NCBI GenBank assembly: GCA_963976815.1
Contig: CAXBLU010000001.1
Span: 372,001 to 436,000 of the forward strand
Direction: 5' to 3'
Source of the DNA: JAHRVQ01 sp963976815
GTDB lineage: Bacteria > Pseudomonadota > Gammaproteobacteria > Pseudomonadales > Azotimanducaceae
Length of the DNA: 64,000 nucleotides
Under the pieces are notes generated by a model, which worked only from the letters and a program-made list of their open reading frames with translations, was not told the origin of the DNA and did no database searches. A program made the translations under genes and the position numbers. Numbering within the stretch: the first letter of the stretch is position 1; the number at the start of each line of letters is the position of its first letter. Below are positions 7,991 to 15,943 of the stretch, piece after piece.

Positions 7991-8899
7991 ATGACAGAAC
8001 AGCAGTTCCAATCTACGATTGAATCCACCGTCCAAAATCTAATCGATCTTGTAGAAAGTAGGTATGTCTTCCCAGATGTGGGCAACAAAATTTGCCAGCT
8101 ACTAAAGACAAAGCTCGCGGAAAATGCATTTGACGCTGCCAAGACTGACAAGGCGCTAGCAGAAATGCTAACCGAGGATCTTCAGTCGATCAATCAGGAC
8201 TGTCACCTTTCCGTGGTCGTTAATCCACAACGCGTGAGTGCGATCCGCAATTCCTCGGATGACAAACGGCATCAGGACGAACCCGAGTATGAACACTGTG
8301 GTTTCGAGAAAACCGAGATTCTCCAGGGTTCTGTAGGATATTTGAAGCTTACAGAGTTTGCAGACACTCGATATGGTGGAGATCTAGCTGTCACGACCAT
8401 GCAAAAATTTATTGGCTGTAAAAGCCTCATTTTCGACCTGCGGGACAATGACGGTGGCAGCCCAAAGATGGTCCAACTACTCACGACCTATTTGCTCGGT
8501 CATGAGCCGACACATCTGAACAGTTTTTATATGCGCGAAACCGACACGCTCGATCAGTTTTGGATCCTGCCCTATGTACCGGGCGAGCGACTGTCGGATC
8601 TAGCCGTTTACGCTTTAACTAGCCGCAACACTTTTTCAGCTGCGGAAGAATTTTGTTATAACCTGCAAAATATGCAGCGCGGCACCATTATTGGAGAAAC
8701 GACCGGCGGCGGTGCCCACCCGGGAGATGAGCATGCACTCAGCGATCAACTGTGTGTTTCTATCCCCCATGGTCGCGCGATCAATCCCATTAGCGGCACC
8801 AACTGGGAAGGTACAGGCGTCATTCCAGACATCGAGGTCCTGGCAAACGATGCGCTAGATGTCGCGCTAAATCTAGCGAAGGATAATTCCAACCCCTAG
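7991..8899 (+). CDS. S41-family peptidase (IRBP/tricorn-like), apparently cytoplasmic
   Basis: The 302-residue protein has a helical N-terminal domain (about 1-80) ending in QDCHLSV, then the S41 core: GSVGYLKL, SLIFDLRDNDGG, LTSRNTFSAAEEF with catalytic Ser216, and GETTGGGAHPG. His72 in the DCH motif and Glu236 may complete an IRBP/tricorn-type site rather than the Ser-Lys dyad of CtpA. No signal peptide or PDZ domain is visible, which is unusual for S41 enzymes of Gram-negative bacteria. GAGG five bases before the ATG at 7991 sets the start; an upstream in-frame start would overlap the previous gene. Confidence 0.85.
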   Translation: MTEQQFQSTIESTVQNLIDLVESRYVFPDVGNKICQLLKTKLAENAFDAAKTDKALAEMLTEDLQSINQDCHLSVVVNPQRVSAIRNSSDDKRHQDEPEYEHCGFEKTEILQGSVGYLKLTEFADTRYGGDLAVTTMQKFIGCKSLIFDLRDNDGGSPKMVQLLTTYLLGHEPTHLNSFYMRETDTLDQFWILPYVPGERLSDLAVYALTSRNTFSAAEEFCYNLQNMQRGTIIGETTGGGAHPGDEHALSDQLCVSIPHGRAINPISGTNWEGTGVIPDIEVLANDALDVALNLAKDNSNP

Positions 8900-8914
8900 G
8901 ATCGGTCATCGAAG

Positions 8915-9472
8915 ATGAAAGTCATATTCAGCAAAACATCCGAACGTAGCTACTCCGTCGAAATACACCGGAGCAATAGCGCGCCGCTCCGGATCAACTC
9001 TGCCCCTGGCTATAGCGAGTACATGCCCCACGACCTGCAACACTTTATTGTTGAGCAGGCACTCGGTTTACAACAGGCCATATATGGTCAGTTAGCGGCG
9101 GGTGGTGACGCGAGTACATTCAACCTGGGTAATGCTCAGGGCCAGGACAAAAAGCAAAAATCACGCAGCAATAAAAAACTGAAGAACAAGGGCAGCAAGC
9201 TGGCTGATCAAGGAAAACTCGAAGGCGCAATATCGGAAAGAGCTAGCTGTGTTTGTACTGCTAATTGGTTGGCCACTCGCAAAGAGCCGATACTTAAAAA
9301 GCAGTTCGCGAAGCTTGGCCCGGAAGCGGAAAGCGTATTCGGCGCTATGAATACGAGTGAAAAAAGGCTCTACACAAAAGAAAAAATCGCTGAGATCAAT
9401 GCCATTATGCAAGACCTCAGCGAACGCTGGTATCAGCTAAAAATCGGCGAGCCGCTTGAATTAGCCTGGTAA
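8915..9472 (+). CDS. conserved hypothetical protein with basic linker
   Basis: I cannot assign a function to this 185-residue protein. An N-terminal beta-rich part (VIFSKTSERSYSVEI) is followed by YMPHDLQHFIVEQALGL, then a glycine/lysine-rich basic linker (about 70-100) and a C-terminal helical segment with NAIMQDLSERWYQLKIGEPL. No export signal or membrane helix is present. It begins 15 bases after the S41 peptidase stop and is probably co-transcribed with it. The basic linker could bind nucleic acid or a ribosome, but that is a guess. Confidence 0.6.
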   Translation: MKVIFSKTSERSYSVEIHRSNSAPLRINSAPGYSEYMPHDLQHFIVEQALGLQQAIYGQLAAGGDASTFNLGNAQGQDKKQKSRSNKKLKNKGSKLADQGKLEGAISERASCVCTANWLATRKEPILKKQFAKLGPEAESVFGAMNTSEKRLYTKEKIAEINAIMQDLSERWYQLKIGEPLELAW

Positions 9473-9485
9473 CTGACGCTGAAAG

Positions 9486-10868
9486 TTACAGCGGCCAGCT
9501 AGCTTCCGCTTCCTCAATCAGTGGCTGAACATCCCTGGGGCGTAGCACCTGTTGTAGAACAGCGTCCAGGGCTGCCGCTTCAAACTGACTCAAGAATTCT
9601 GCCTTATCTTTGTAAAGCGCTTTCACCTTTTTGGCTTCAAAGGGATACGAGGAGCCGTCCAGGAATGCAAAAATCCCCTCGGCTTTTGGTATGGCGCTGT
9701 TAGTGGCTAAAGGCGCTTCAACCTGCGGCAACCGAATACCCGCCATGGCAATACCATTTTCATCCCGCACCACTTCGCCATCGCCGGTGAATTCTATCTT
9801 CGGCTGTATGGGCGGCAGTGTATTGTCTGCTAGCCAGCGGTGCATATGATAAAAAACCGCGTCATAAAGCAGCCCCATCGGAATACCATTGATGCCCTCA
9901 GGTTGTGCACGGCCCTTAATTTTATCCCGCTCCTGCATCGCCTGACGAACCACCTGTATTTGCTGGGAAACATGACAGGTACCGGCGGACTCCCAATAAC
10001 GGAAAGTATCTGTATCGTCCTGTCGAACACCAAAACAAGACATGGCCTCCAATTCTGAATTCACGATAAAGATTGGTATACCCAGATCATCGCGGACAAT
10101 GTTCTGACCCGCCAGGCGATCCTTCGGTGCGGTGGCATCCGGTGCATTGATGTTCACGACAACATCGCCGACTTCAAGGGGTGTACCTCGCCCGAAATAG
10201 ATCGCAAGAATAAATCCATCCAGTGCATTCGTCAGTGGTTGGATGGCGTTAATGTACGTAGCAAGACGACCTGCAGACTGGGACGCACCGAAGCCAACCA
10301 CACGCTGAACATCAAGACCGGCCATAGGATCTATTTTGCCGCTTCGATCTGCACCGACGGCAATTGCTGCCTGGGTAAAGACATCGTAGGAACAATCATC
10401 GGTCGGAATTGAAAGCCCGCTATATCGCTCTGGGTCCCAATTTAGCAAACCCTGATTCACCGGCGGCAGCCCTTCTATGCCAGCTTTCTGAGTGGTTAGA
10501 CAAACAAGCGCATATCCGCCTTCCAACAGCTCTAAACTCTCCGCACCAAAAAGATCATAACCAGCGGTCACGTTGTTCCAGGTGAGAATGACGGTGCCGT
10601 TAAATTTTCCTGGGGATTTAGGTCGATAGACGATAAATCGAGTTTTGAATGGGACATCACCGGACTCTTCCGCCTGCCAGTGCCCGTCACGTCGCAACAA
10701 TGAGTCACCGACATCCCGATAACACTTAGCGCTGCCCTCAAGAATGTATTCAACTTCCTCGTAACCAAAACTGGCCACGTCCTGAAGAGAAGCGGCAAAT
10801 GGCCAATCATGTTCACCGTTTGTGATTGGTCCCGCCACAGTGGCTGTTGCTTGCGCCTGAATTGTCAC
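9486..10868 (-). CDS. alpha/beta hydrolase domain protein (Abhydrolase_10-like)
   Basis: The 460-residue protein matches the large Abhydrolase_10-type family in layout: N-terminal FGYEEVEYILEGSA, FIVYRPKSPGKFNGTVIL, a WNNVTAGYD turn, and nucleophile elbow GFGASQSAGRL with Ser196 (G-x-S-x-S form). Members are found near steroid, terpene and aromatic catabolism genes, but substrates are poorly known. No signal peptide is seen. The start is GTG at 10868 with GGGGA upstream. It converges on the hypothetical gene ending at 9472. Confidence 0.82.
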   Translation of the reverse strand: MTIQAQATATVAGPITNGEHDWPFAASLQDVASFGYEEVEYILEGSAKCYRDVGDSLLRRDGHWQAEESGDVPFKTRFIVYRPKSPGKFNGTVILTWNNVTAGYDLFGAESLELLEGGYALVCLTTQKAGIEGLPPVNQGLLNWDPERYSGLSIPTDDCSYDVFTQAAIAVGADRSGKIDPMAGLDVQRVVGFGASQSAGRLATYINAIQPLTNALDGFILAIYFGRGTPLEVGDVVVNINAPDATAPKDRLAGQNIVRDDLGIPIFIVNSELEAMSCFGVRQDDTDTFRYWESAGTCHVSQQIQVVRQAMQERDKIKGRAQPEGINGIPMGLLYDAVFYHMHRWLADNTLPPIQPKIEFTGDGEVVRDENGIAMAGIRLPQVEAPLATNSAIPKAEGIFAFLDGSSYPFEAKKVKALYKDKAEFLSQFEAAALDAVLQQVLRPRDVQPLIEEAEASWPL

Positions 10869-11026
10869 CCGTTATCCCCTTTACTGTTGTTTTGTTATGA
10901 AATCCAGCTTACGCAGTTAGTAACCTCTTGTGTTGATTTATGCATAGGGAAAATATGAATGGATAAAGTGTGAGAATAACGAAAAACAATTTGAGCGCTC
11001 AATTCACCTTCCGTATCAAAAATTGC

Positions 11027-11073
11027 CTGTGGGACTTCAATTTTCTGTGGGACTTCAATTTCCTGGGGACTTC
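11027..11073 (+). repeat. 18-base tandem repeat upstream of GNAT gene
   Basis: CTGTGGGACTTCAATTTT (11027-11044) is repeated with one change at 11045-11062, and a degenerate third copy with one base lost starts at 11063. The block lies in the leader before the GNAT start at 11120. It probably arose by replication slippage and could vary in copy number. Confidence 0.8.
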
Positions 11074-11119
11074 GGCTAACTTTGGACCCGCCAGGGGCCT
11101 AGATGCTAGCCTAGGATCT

Positions 11120-11656
11120 ATGACAGAAGCGATACTCATAATCCCCACACTCACGACAAATAGACTTCGACTTGAGCCTTTGTCGATGGACCACTCCGAG
11201 GGTATGTTCAGAATGTGGCAACACAGTGCCGTCCAAGAGTTTTCTGGGCCGGCCGAGGATAAAGATCGAATCAAAATTAATATGCCGGCATCATCTACCG
11301 ATGATAGTGACCGACTAATTGGATTTTGGCTCAAAGCCGCACGTGATGGCTGGGGGTTCCGCTGGGCAATACTTTCGGGTGATTCTGAAAATGAATTTGT
11401 CGGCCATATTGGCTTTAACTCTCTGACCCAGTGCGCCGAAATTGCCTACCACATGAATCCGGATTTTTGGGGTAAGGGCATTATGACGGAAGCAGCACTG
11501 GCAGCTATAGCCTGGCGCCGGGATCAAGGCGCGAATGAAATCGAAGCCTTTATCGATCCCCAGAATGACCATTCAATCGCCTTAGCCCTTCGTCTAGGCA
11601 TGACCGCGACCGAAGAATTTTCGGAAGGCGCACGCAGATATCAAATGTCCCTTTAG
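11120..11656 (+). CDS. GNAT N-acetyltransferase, RimJ/RimL type
   Basis: The 178-residue protein has the RimJ/RimL pattern: TTNRLRLEPLSMDHSEGMFRMW near the N-terminus, FVGHIGF and AEIAYHMNPDFWGKGIMTEA containing the acetyl-CoA-binding loop, and HSIALALRLGM. It should acetylate an amino group of a protein, peptide or small molecule; substrate unknown. I start at ATG 11120, with AGGA upstream; extending upstream in frame would include the 18-base tandem repeat and give an unrelated low-complexity N-terminus. The stop overlaps the end of the convergent SGNH hydrolase by four bases. Confidence 0.85.
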   Translation: MTEAILIIPTLTTNRLRLEPLSMDHSEGMFRMWQHSAVQEFSGPAEDKDRIKINMPASSTDDSDRLIGFWLKAARDGWGFRWAILSGDSENEFVGHIGFNSLTQCAEIAYHMNPDFWGKGIMTEAALAAIAWRRDQGANEIEAFIDPQNDHSIALALRLGMTATEEFSEGARRYQMSL

Positions 11657-12243
11657 AACCACCATTCATTGGAACCTAAAATGATATCGGCGATTTTTGT
11701 ATAGCCCCTGCTTCTTGGATGAGCCCCATCGTGATCAACCACTTCTTTCCGGTATTGCGCATCATTTTCTAAATCAGAAAATATATCCACAAACGGAATC
11801 TCCAACTTTTTTGTTTTGAGGCGGAAAGCTTCATTAAGGTCTTTTAATAGTTGGTTACGCTGGTCATCCATAATTGGCGGCGGCCCGACCATCAACACCT
11901 GGTATTTGGGCTTGAGTAGCGCAACCATCTTATCTAGATTAGCAATGGATTCTTGTTCCGGCACCCTGATCTCACCATATTCCTGGGCAGTGTCGTTAGC
12001 GCCAAAGGACAGAACCACGCGGGAATCCACGGTGGCCGGCAACCGGGGCAACACTTCTGATTCGACCCGTTGCAGAATATCGCGACTGGTGTCTCTTCTG
12101 ACCCCCAGGTTGTAATAGGTCATTGATGTAGCGTCGTTAGTAGCAAGACGGCACAATCTACCGGCCCAGCCAAGCGCGCACTCGTCTCCTGTGCCGTTAA
12201 CAAATGAGTCGCCGACAAAACAGATTCTGATGTCTCGTACCAT
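11653..12243 (-). CDS. SGNH/GDSL hydrolase
   Basis: The 196-residue protein has all four SGNH blocks: GDSFVNG with Ser13, NLG with Gly47, GANDTA with Asn83, and DHDGAHP with Asp172 and His175. It should be an esterase, lipase or acyl hydrolase. No signal peptide is evident, so it is probably cytoplasmic. It overlaps the end of the GNAT gene by four bases in convergent orientation. The substrate cannot be predicted. Confidence 0.87.
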   Translation of the reverse strand: MVRDIRICFVGDSFVNGTGDECALGWAGRLCRLATNDATSMTYYNLGVRRDTSRDILQRVESEVLPRLPATVDSRVVLSFGANDTAQEYGEIRVPEQESIANLDKMVALLKPKYQVLMVGPPPIMDDQRNQLLKDLNEAFRLKTKKLEIPFVDIFSDLENDAQYRKEVVDHDGAHPRSRGYTKIADIILGSNEWWF

Positions 12244-12437
12244 ATTACTTCTGATCTCAATACAGGAAATTATGAACTAATGTTCGTCTTACCACGTCGA
12301 ATAAGCTTTATCACGCTAGTTTGCGAAGCGCTCACTAAACTTTACAGGTTGTTTTCAAGCTTCAAGCGCCGTCACTCCAGTGGGCGGGGATATTCTACTG
12401 TCTAACTGATTTTGGAAGTAGCAGCGTTACTGATAAT

Positions 12438-12469
12438 TAAAAACTCTCCTGACAGCAGATTGTCAGGAG
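12438..12469 (-). terminator. intrinsic terminator on the minus strand without an obvious upstream gene
   Basis: CTCCTGACA (12446-12454) pairs with TGTCAGGAG (12461-12469) around a six-base loop. On the minus strand the stem is followed by AG and a TTTTT run, as in a rho-independent terminator. On the plus strand no T run follows. No minus-strand gene lies immediately to its right, so it may end a short non-coding or antisense transcript. Confidence 0.55.
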
Positions 12470-12542
12470 TATCGCGACACAATCCTCGCTGCAGGCAGAG
12501 TGCCAATACATTTGTCACGTCAATCAAATACCAGAGGTCATC

Positions 12543-13019
12543 ATGTCGACAATGCCCAATTGCTTAATCACTTCAGACCTAATCGAATCACAGAAAGTGG
12601 AAGGCTCCCACCCATGGAACAAGAACTCCCTATTTAAAAGTACTCAGTTATCACGAGCATTGGGAATGGCGAGATCTATTGTCGTTCACGTCACCCTGCC
12701 ACCTGGCAAAGAATCATTTGTTCCCCATACCCACGAACGGGAAGAAGAATGGATTTATATTTTGTCGGGTTCAGGCACAGCTGACATTGATGGAAGTGCA
12801 GTTCCAGTCGGGAGTGGAGACTTTATGGGTTTTACTACCCCCTCCGTGGTCCACCATTTGCGCAATACCGGCAGTACTGATTTATGTTATTTGATGGGTG
12901 GCGAATGCCAGTTTGCCGAGGCATCGAACTTCCCCACGCTCAACAGACGAAAAATTCGACACGGCGACGAAGTACATGTATTTGATTTAGACGGGAATTC
13001 GGCATCTATCGAAACCTGA
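12543..13019 (+). CDS. cupin-domain protein
   Basis: The 158-residue protein has a single cupin barrel: motif 1 near residues 62-68 (HTHEREEEW, with two His and a Glu as metal ligands), IYILSGSGTADIDG, GDFMGFTTPSVVHHLRNTG (motif 2, His104/105) and CYLMGGEC. Such proteins are metal-dependent isomerases, dioxygenases or binding proteins; substrate unknown. The final acidic stretch is variable in the family. GAGGTCATC precedes the ATG. The gene stands alone between the SGNH hydrolase and the P-loop kinase. Confidence 0.82.
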   Translation: MSTMPNCLITSDLIESQKVEGSHPWNKNSLFKSTQLSRALGMARSIVVHVTLPPGKESFVPHTHEREEEWIYILSGSGTADIDGSAVPVGSGDFMGFTTPSVVHHLRNTGSTDLCYLMGGECQFAEASNFPTLNRRKIRHGDEVHVFDLDGNSASIET

Positions 13020-13190
13020 GGCAAAATAGCTGCTGCACATCTACTAATGCGCAGTGGACGACACAGACTATGTAGGACACGTCTGTTTGCAATGGCTGGC
13101 TGAATATGTGGAAATCAATCAAGCAACTTTGGAGACAAAAAGCGTGCTTCATTCTCTAAATTCTCATCAGCAAACTGCTGCAAGCCGACG

Positions 13191-13730
13191 ATGAGCGGCC
13201 AGGTGCTACTCATCGGTCCTCTAGGTGTCGGTAAATCTACGATTGCAGCAAAACTCGCGAATTCACTTCAAAAACCTAGATGCTGCTTCGACGAGGTGAA
13301 ATTCGACTACTTGAGTGAAGCGGGCTTCGACCTAAAAACAGCCCATGACATTCGCGATGCCAAGGGCATATTTGCCATGTGGCTCTACGCTAATCGATTT
13401 AGCATCGAAGTGCTTGAGCGAGTCGTTGCTGAACATCCTGGCCATATCATAGACCTGGGTGCTGGTTCCCATTGTTTTGAAGAGCCCGAGGAGATTGAAC
13501 GTGCTCAAGCAGTGTTCAATTCTATCGAAACATCCATCCTCTTAATGCCATCGCCAGACCTCGCCACGAGCATTCGCGCCCTACCCGGCGTGCAAGAACA
13601 GAGATATATGAATACGTTCTTTATCATGCACCCCTTAAATGAGGCCTTCGCCAGGCAAACGGTCTATACCATAGGTAAGACTCCGGACGAGACGGCAACC
13701 GAGATCGAAGCCGGCTCGCTTTCGACATAA
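13191..13730 (+). CDS. shikimate kinase-like P-loop protein
   Basis: The 179-residue protein has Walker A GPLGVGKST at residues 9-17, a CCFDEVKFDYL region that may bind substrate, an IIDLGAGSHCF strand and a C-terminal helical tail. The overall order resembles shikimate kinase/AAA_18 proteins, but the shikimate-specific arginine pattern is not clear, so it is probably a small-molecule kinase of unknown substrate. It is not the housekeeping aroK, which normally sits with aroB. It is followed by two GNAT genes on the same strand. Confidence 0.65.
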   Translation: MSGQVLLIGPLGVGKSTIAAKLANSLQKPRCCFDEVKFDYLSEAGFDLKTAHDIRDAKGIFAMWLYANRFSIEVLERVVAEHPGHIIDLGAGSHCFEEPEEIERAQAVFNSIETSILLMPSPDLATSIRALPGVQEQRYMNTFFIMHPLNEAFARQTVYTIGKTPDETATEIEAGSLST

Positions 13731-13849
13731 CCTAGTAAGTGTGGAAATCAATCCGCTCGCTCTGATTGTTAGTAAATATCTCAGCGCTTAAACCGTAAAT
13801 CGACAAGCACTTTCCGTATACTCTAGGAAAAATGGTAGCTGGTATGTAA

Positions 13850-14314
13850 ATGAGCATGATGATTCGGGAAGCTGTGCTACAAGACTTTGAAGGCATCAAA
13901 GGGCTCTACGCTCAACTCAATCCAGATGACCCCATGGTCTCCGATGGACGAGACGAACCCGTGTTCCGCACGATAGTAGATTCTGAACACCTCCATCTTT
14001 ATGTTGGCGTGATGGATAAGAAGCTGGTTGCGACCTGTTACTTGAACTTCATCCCCAATTTGACCCGCAATGTATCGCCCTACTGCATAATCGAAAACGT
14101 CGTGACTGAAAAAGCACTGAGAAACCAGGGACTCGGCAAGGCGATACTCAAACACGCTCTTGATTTTGCATGGTCCCAGGGCTGCTATAAGGTGATGCTT
14201 CAGACTGGATCAAAACGTGAATCCACTCACCGTTTTTATAGATCCTGCGGGTTTCGCAGTGACGATAAGTTCGCTTTTGTGGCGCGCCCCCGGGGACTCC
14301 CGGATGAAAACTGA
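13850..14314 (+). CDS. GNAT N-acetyltransferase
   Basis: The 154-residue protein shows the GNAT fold: IREAVLQDFEGIKGLYAQL, strands ending with IIENVVTEKALRNQGLGKAIL (the R/Q-x-x-G-x-G/A acetyl-CoA loop is RNQGLG), MLQTGSKRESTHRFYRSCGF. It should acetylate an amine; substrate unknown. ATG 13850 is followed by other ATG codons at 13856 and 13859, so the exact start is open. The next GNAT gene starts inside its last codons. Confidence 0.87.
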   Translation: MSMMIREAVLQDFEGIKGLYAQLNPDDPMVSDGRDEPVFRTIVDSEHLHLYVGVMDKKLVATCYLNFIPNLTRNVSPYCIIENVVTEKALRNQGLGKAILKHALDFAWSQGCYKVMLQTGSKRESTHRFYRSCGFRSDDKFAFVARPRGLPDEN

Positions 14315-14717
14315 ATTTCGAGACAAACTTTCGGCATCAGCTATATCCGATGTTTCTAGCCTGTTCGCGCAAACCTGGTGGGCAGCAACTCGAACCAATG
14401 ATCAAATCGGACAGTTGCTAGAAAATTCTACAAAATGCTACGGCGCTTATCATGGAAATAAACTAGTCGCGTTCGCGAGATGCCTAAGTGATTATCAGAG
14501 CTGCGCTCTCATTCTTGATGTTGTGGTTCACGAGAACCTAAGAGGCACCGGACTTGGCGAACAGATCGTCACCGAAATTCTTCAGGACGTGGAGCTCAAG
14601 GATGTTGAGCTTTTTGAACTCCACTGTAAGGAGAACATGGAAGCATTCTACTCCAAGCTTGGCTTTCAAGTTGGCTCAACAGATATGATCTGGATGCGAA
14701 AATCACCAACTAGCTAG
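14304..14717 (+). CDS. GNAT N-acetyltransferase, short form
   Basis: The 137-residue protein has ALILDVVVHENLRGTGLGEQI with the RGTGLG acetyl-CoA loop, ELHCKENMEAFYSKLGF and a C-terminal strand. It resembles small arylalkylamine or YdfH-like GNATs. The ATG at 14304 overlaps the end of the previous GNAT gene by 11 bases, so translation is coupled. The pair of adjacent GNATs may act on related substrates or as a heterodimer; nothing in the sequence decides this. Confidence 0.83.
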   Translation: MKTEFRDKLSASAISDVSSLFAQTWWAATRTNDQIGQLLENSTKCYGAYHGNKLVAFARCLSDYQSCALILDVVVHENLRGTGLGEQIVTEILQDVELKDVELFELHCKENMEAFYSKLGFQVGSTDMIWMRKSPTS

Positions 14718-14893
14718 TTGCTAATGCTCTACACGTTCAATTTGTGTCATTATTTTGTTGATCAGATTCACGATGGAATCATCAATTTGACAATTCATTC
14801 AAAATTGATTCGCGTAAGATATTGTAATTAAAGAACAAATAGACTGGCTTGATGTTTGCAATTAAAGCTTCACTTGATCAAAGAGAAACCAAT

Positions 14894-15604
14894 ATGCCAG
14901 TTGAAATTCAAGACAGACCCATCGATGTTGTACGAGAAGAAGTGATTGATCAGCTTATCGTCAATTACGGTCACGCTGAACTTTCCCTTGAGGCTTTTGA
15001 GCGGCGTCTAGACCAGGCACTTGCTAGCAATGATGCGAATGAACTTAGCGAGCTCGTCGCTGATCTTTCGCTTAAGGCGGACAAGAGTTACGCAGATCAG
15101 AAGCGCGAGGAACTGGCACTAGATTCCGACTACGACTATGGCGTCACTCGAGAAGTCGAATACTTCATCAATATCTTCGGCGGCAGCAATCATCGTGGTC
15201 CATGGAACGTGCCGAAAGAAATCAGAATGCTCAATTTGTTTGGTGGCAGTGAAATCGACTTTACTGAAGCAAAGTTCACTTATCCATCGCTTCGCATCAA
15301 GATGTTGACGCTGTTTGGTGGCGTCACTATCTACGTCCGAGAAGACATCAAAACTGTATCCAATATCGTATCTATATTTGGCGGCACCGATAATAGCGCT
15401 CCGTCCAGTAAGAGCAGCCATGCGCCTGTTGTGATTGTCGAAGGACTGGTTATGTTTGGCGGTACAAACATCAAGATCAAACGAACGATCAAAGAGATTT
15501 TTGTCGATTTTGCTGATCGCATTAGAGGAGTTAAGCGACCTGGCTCAAATAGATCCAATCTACATGGATCAGGTGCGACCCCTATATTCAAACAAGATCG
15601 CTAA
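14894..15604 (+). CDS. DUF1707 / LiaF-C-like cell-envelope response protein
   Basis: The 236-residue protein has an N-terminal DUF1707 (SHOCT-like) region at about 10-58 (IDVVREEVIDQL, ELSLEAFERRLDQAL), then a LiaF C-terminal-like beta repeat region with FGG or MFGG motifs near residues 95, 116, 141, 162 and 188. Known relatives, mostly in actinobacteria and Firmicutes, modulate responses to cell-wall-active antibiotics. It lacks a transmembrane segment here. It precedes the HlyD/ABC exporter operon by 340 bases, so a link to envelope stress is plausible. ATG 14894 follows AAGAGAAA; an ATG at 14852 is possible. Confidence 0.78.
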   Translation: MPVEIQDRPIDVVREEVIDQLIVNYGHAELSLEAFERRLDQALASNDANELSELVADLSLKADKSYADQKREELALDSDYDYGVTREVEYFINIFGGSNHRGPWNVPKEIRMLNLFGGSEIDFTEAKFTYPSLRIKMLTLFGGVTIYVREDIKTVSNIVSIFGGTDNSAPSSKSSHAPVVIVEGLVMFGGTNIKIKRTIKEIFVDFADRIRGVKRPGSNRSNLHGSGATPIFKQDR

Positions 15605-15943
15605 TAGGGGCCAGGAATTTCCTCATCAGCGGTCGAATGATTCCATGCTAAGACTCAGTTTGCATTGTGCAATTATTGCACAATCGCCAAGGTCTAGAAT
15701 CTGAATTGGGCAAATAACCACCCTTTAAAATCGATTCAGACTAGCTGAAAAAATTGTTCGGGGGTAGAATCTCAAGATCTAACAATCCAATAGTGCCTTT
15801 CTTGTGTTTACTAACAGAGAATAAATGTTAGATTGTACACTCCCATTGTTACCCAAAGCTCATTGAAGTCCGATTCCTAAGGACCTCCGATCAATCGGTT
15901 TACTGCGATTCACAATTAATTGACCATCAGAGTACCTGAAAGC
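15605..15943. other. 339-base intergenic control region before the exporter genes
   Basis: No gene is seen. The most distinct element is the palindrome at 15664-15684. A second weak repeat, CTAACA and TGTTAG, frames an AT-rich segment at about 15780-15835. The rest is unremarkable AT-rich sequence that probably holds the promoter of the exporter operon. Confidence 0.6.
15664..15684. promoter_or_regulatory. 21-base perfect inverted repeat, candidate operator
   Basis: Arm ATTGTGCAA (15664-15672) pairs perfectly with TTGCACAAT (15676-15684) around TTA. It lies 60 bases after the DUF1707/LiaF-like gene and 260 bases before the HlyD gene. The TTGTGCAA half-site symmetry fits a dimeric regulator; which one is unknown. 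As RNA it would form a hairpin without a T run, so a terminator is less likely. Confidence 0.5.
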
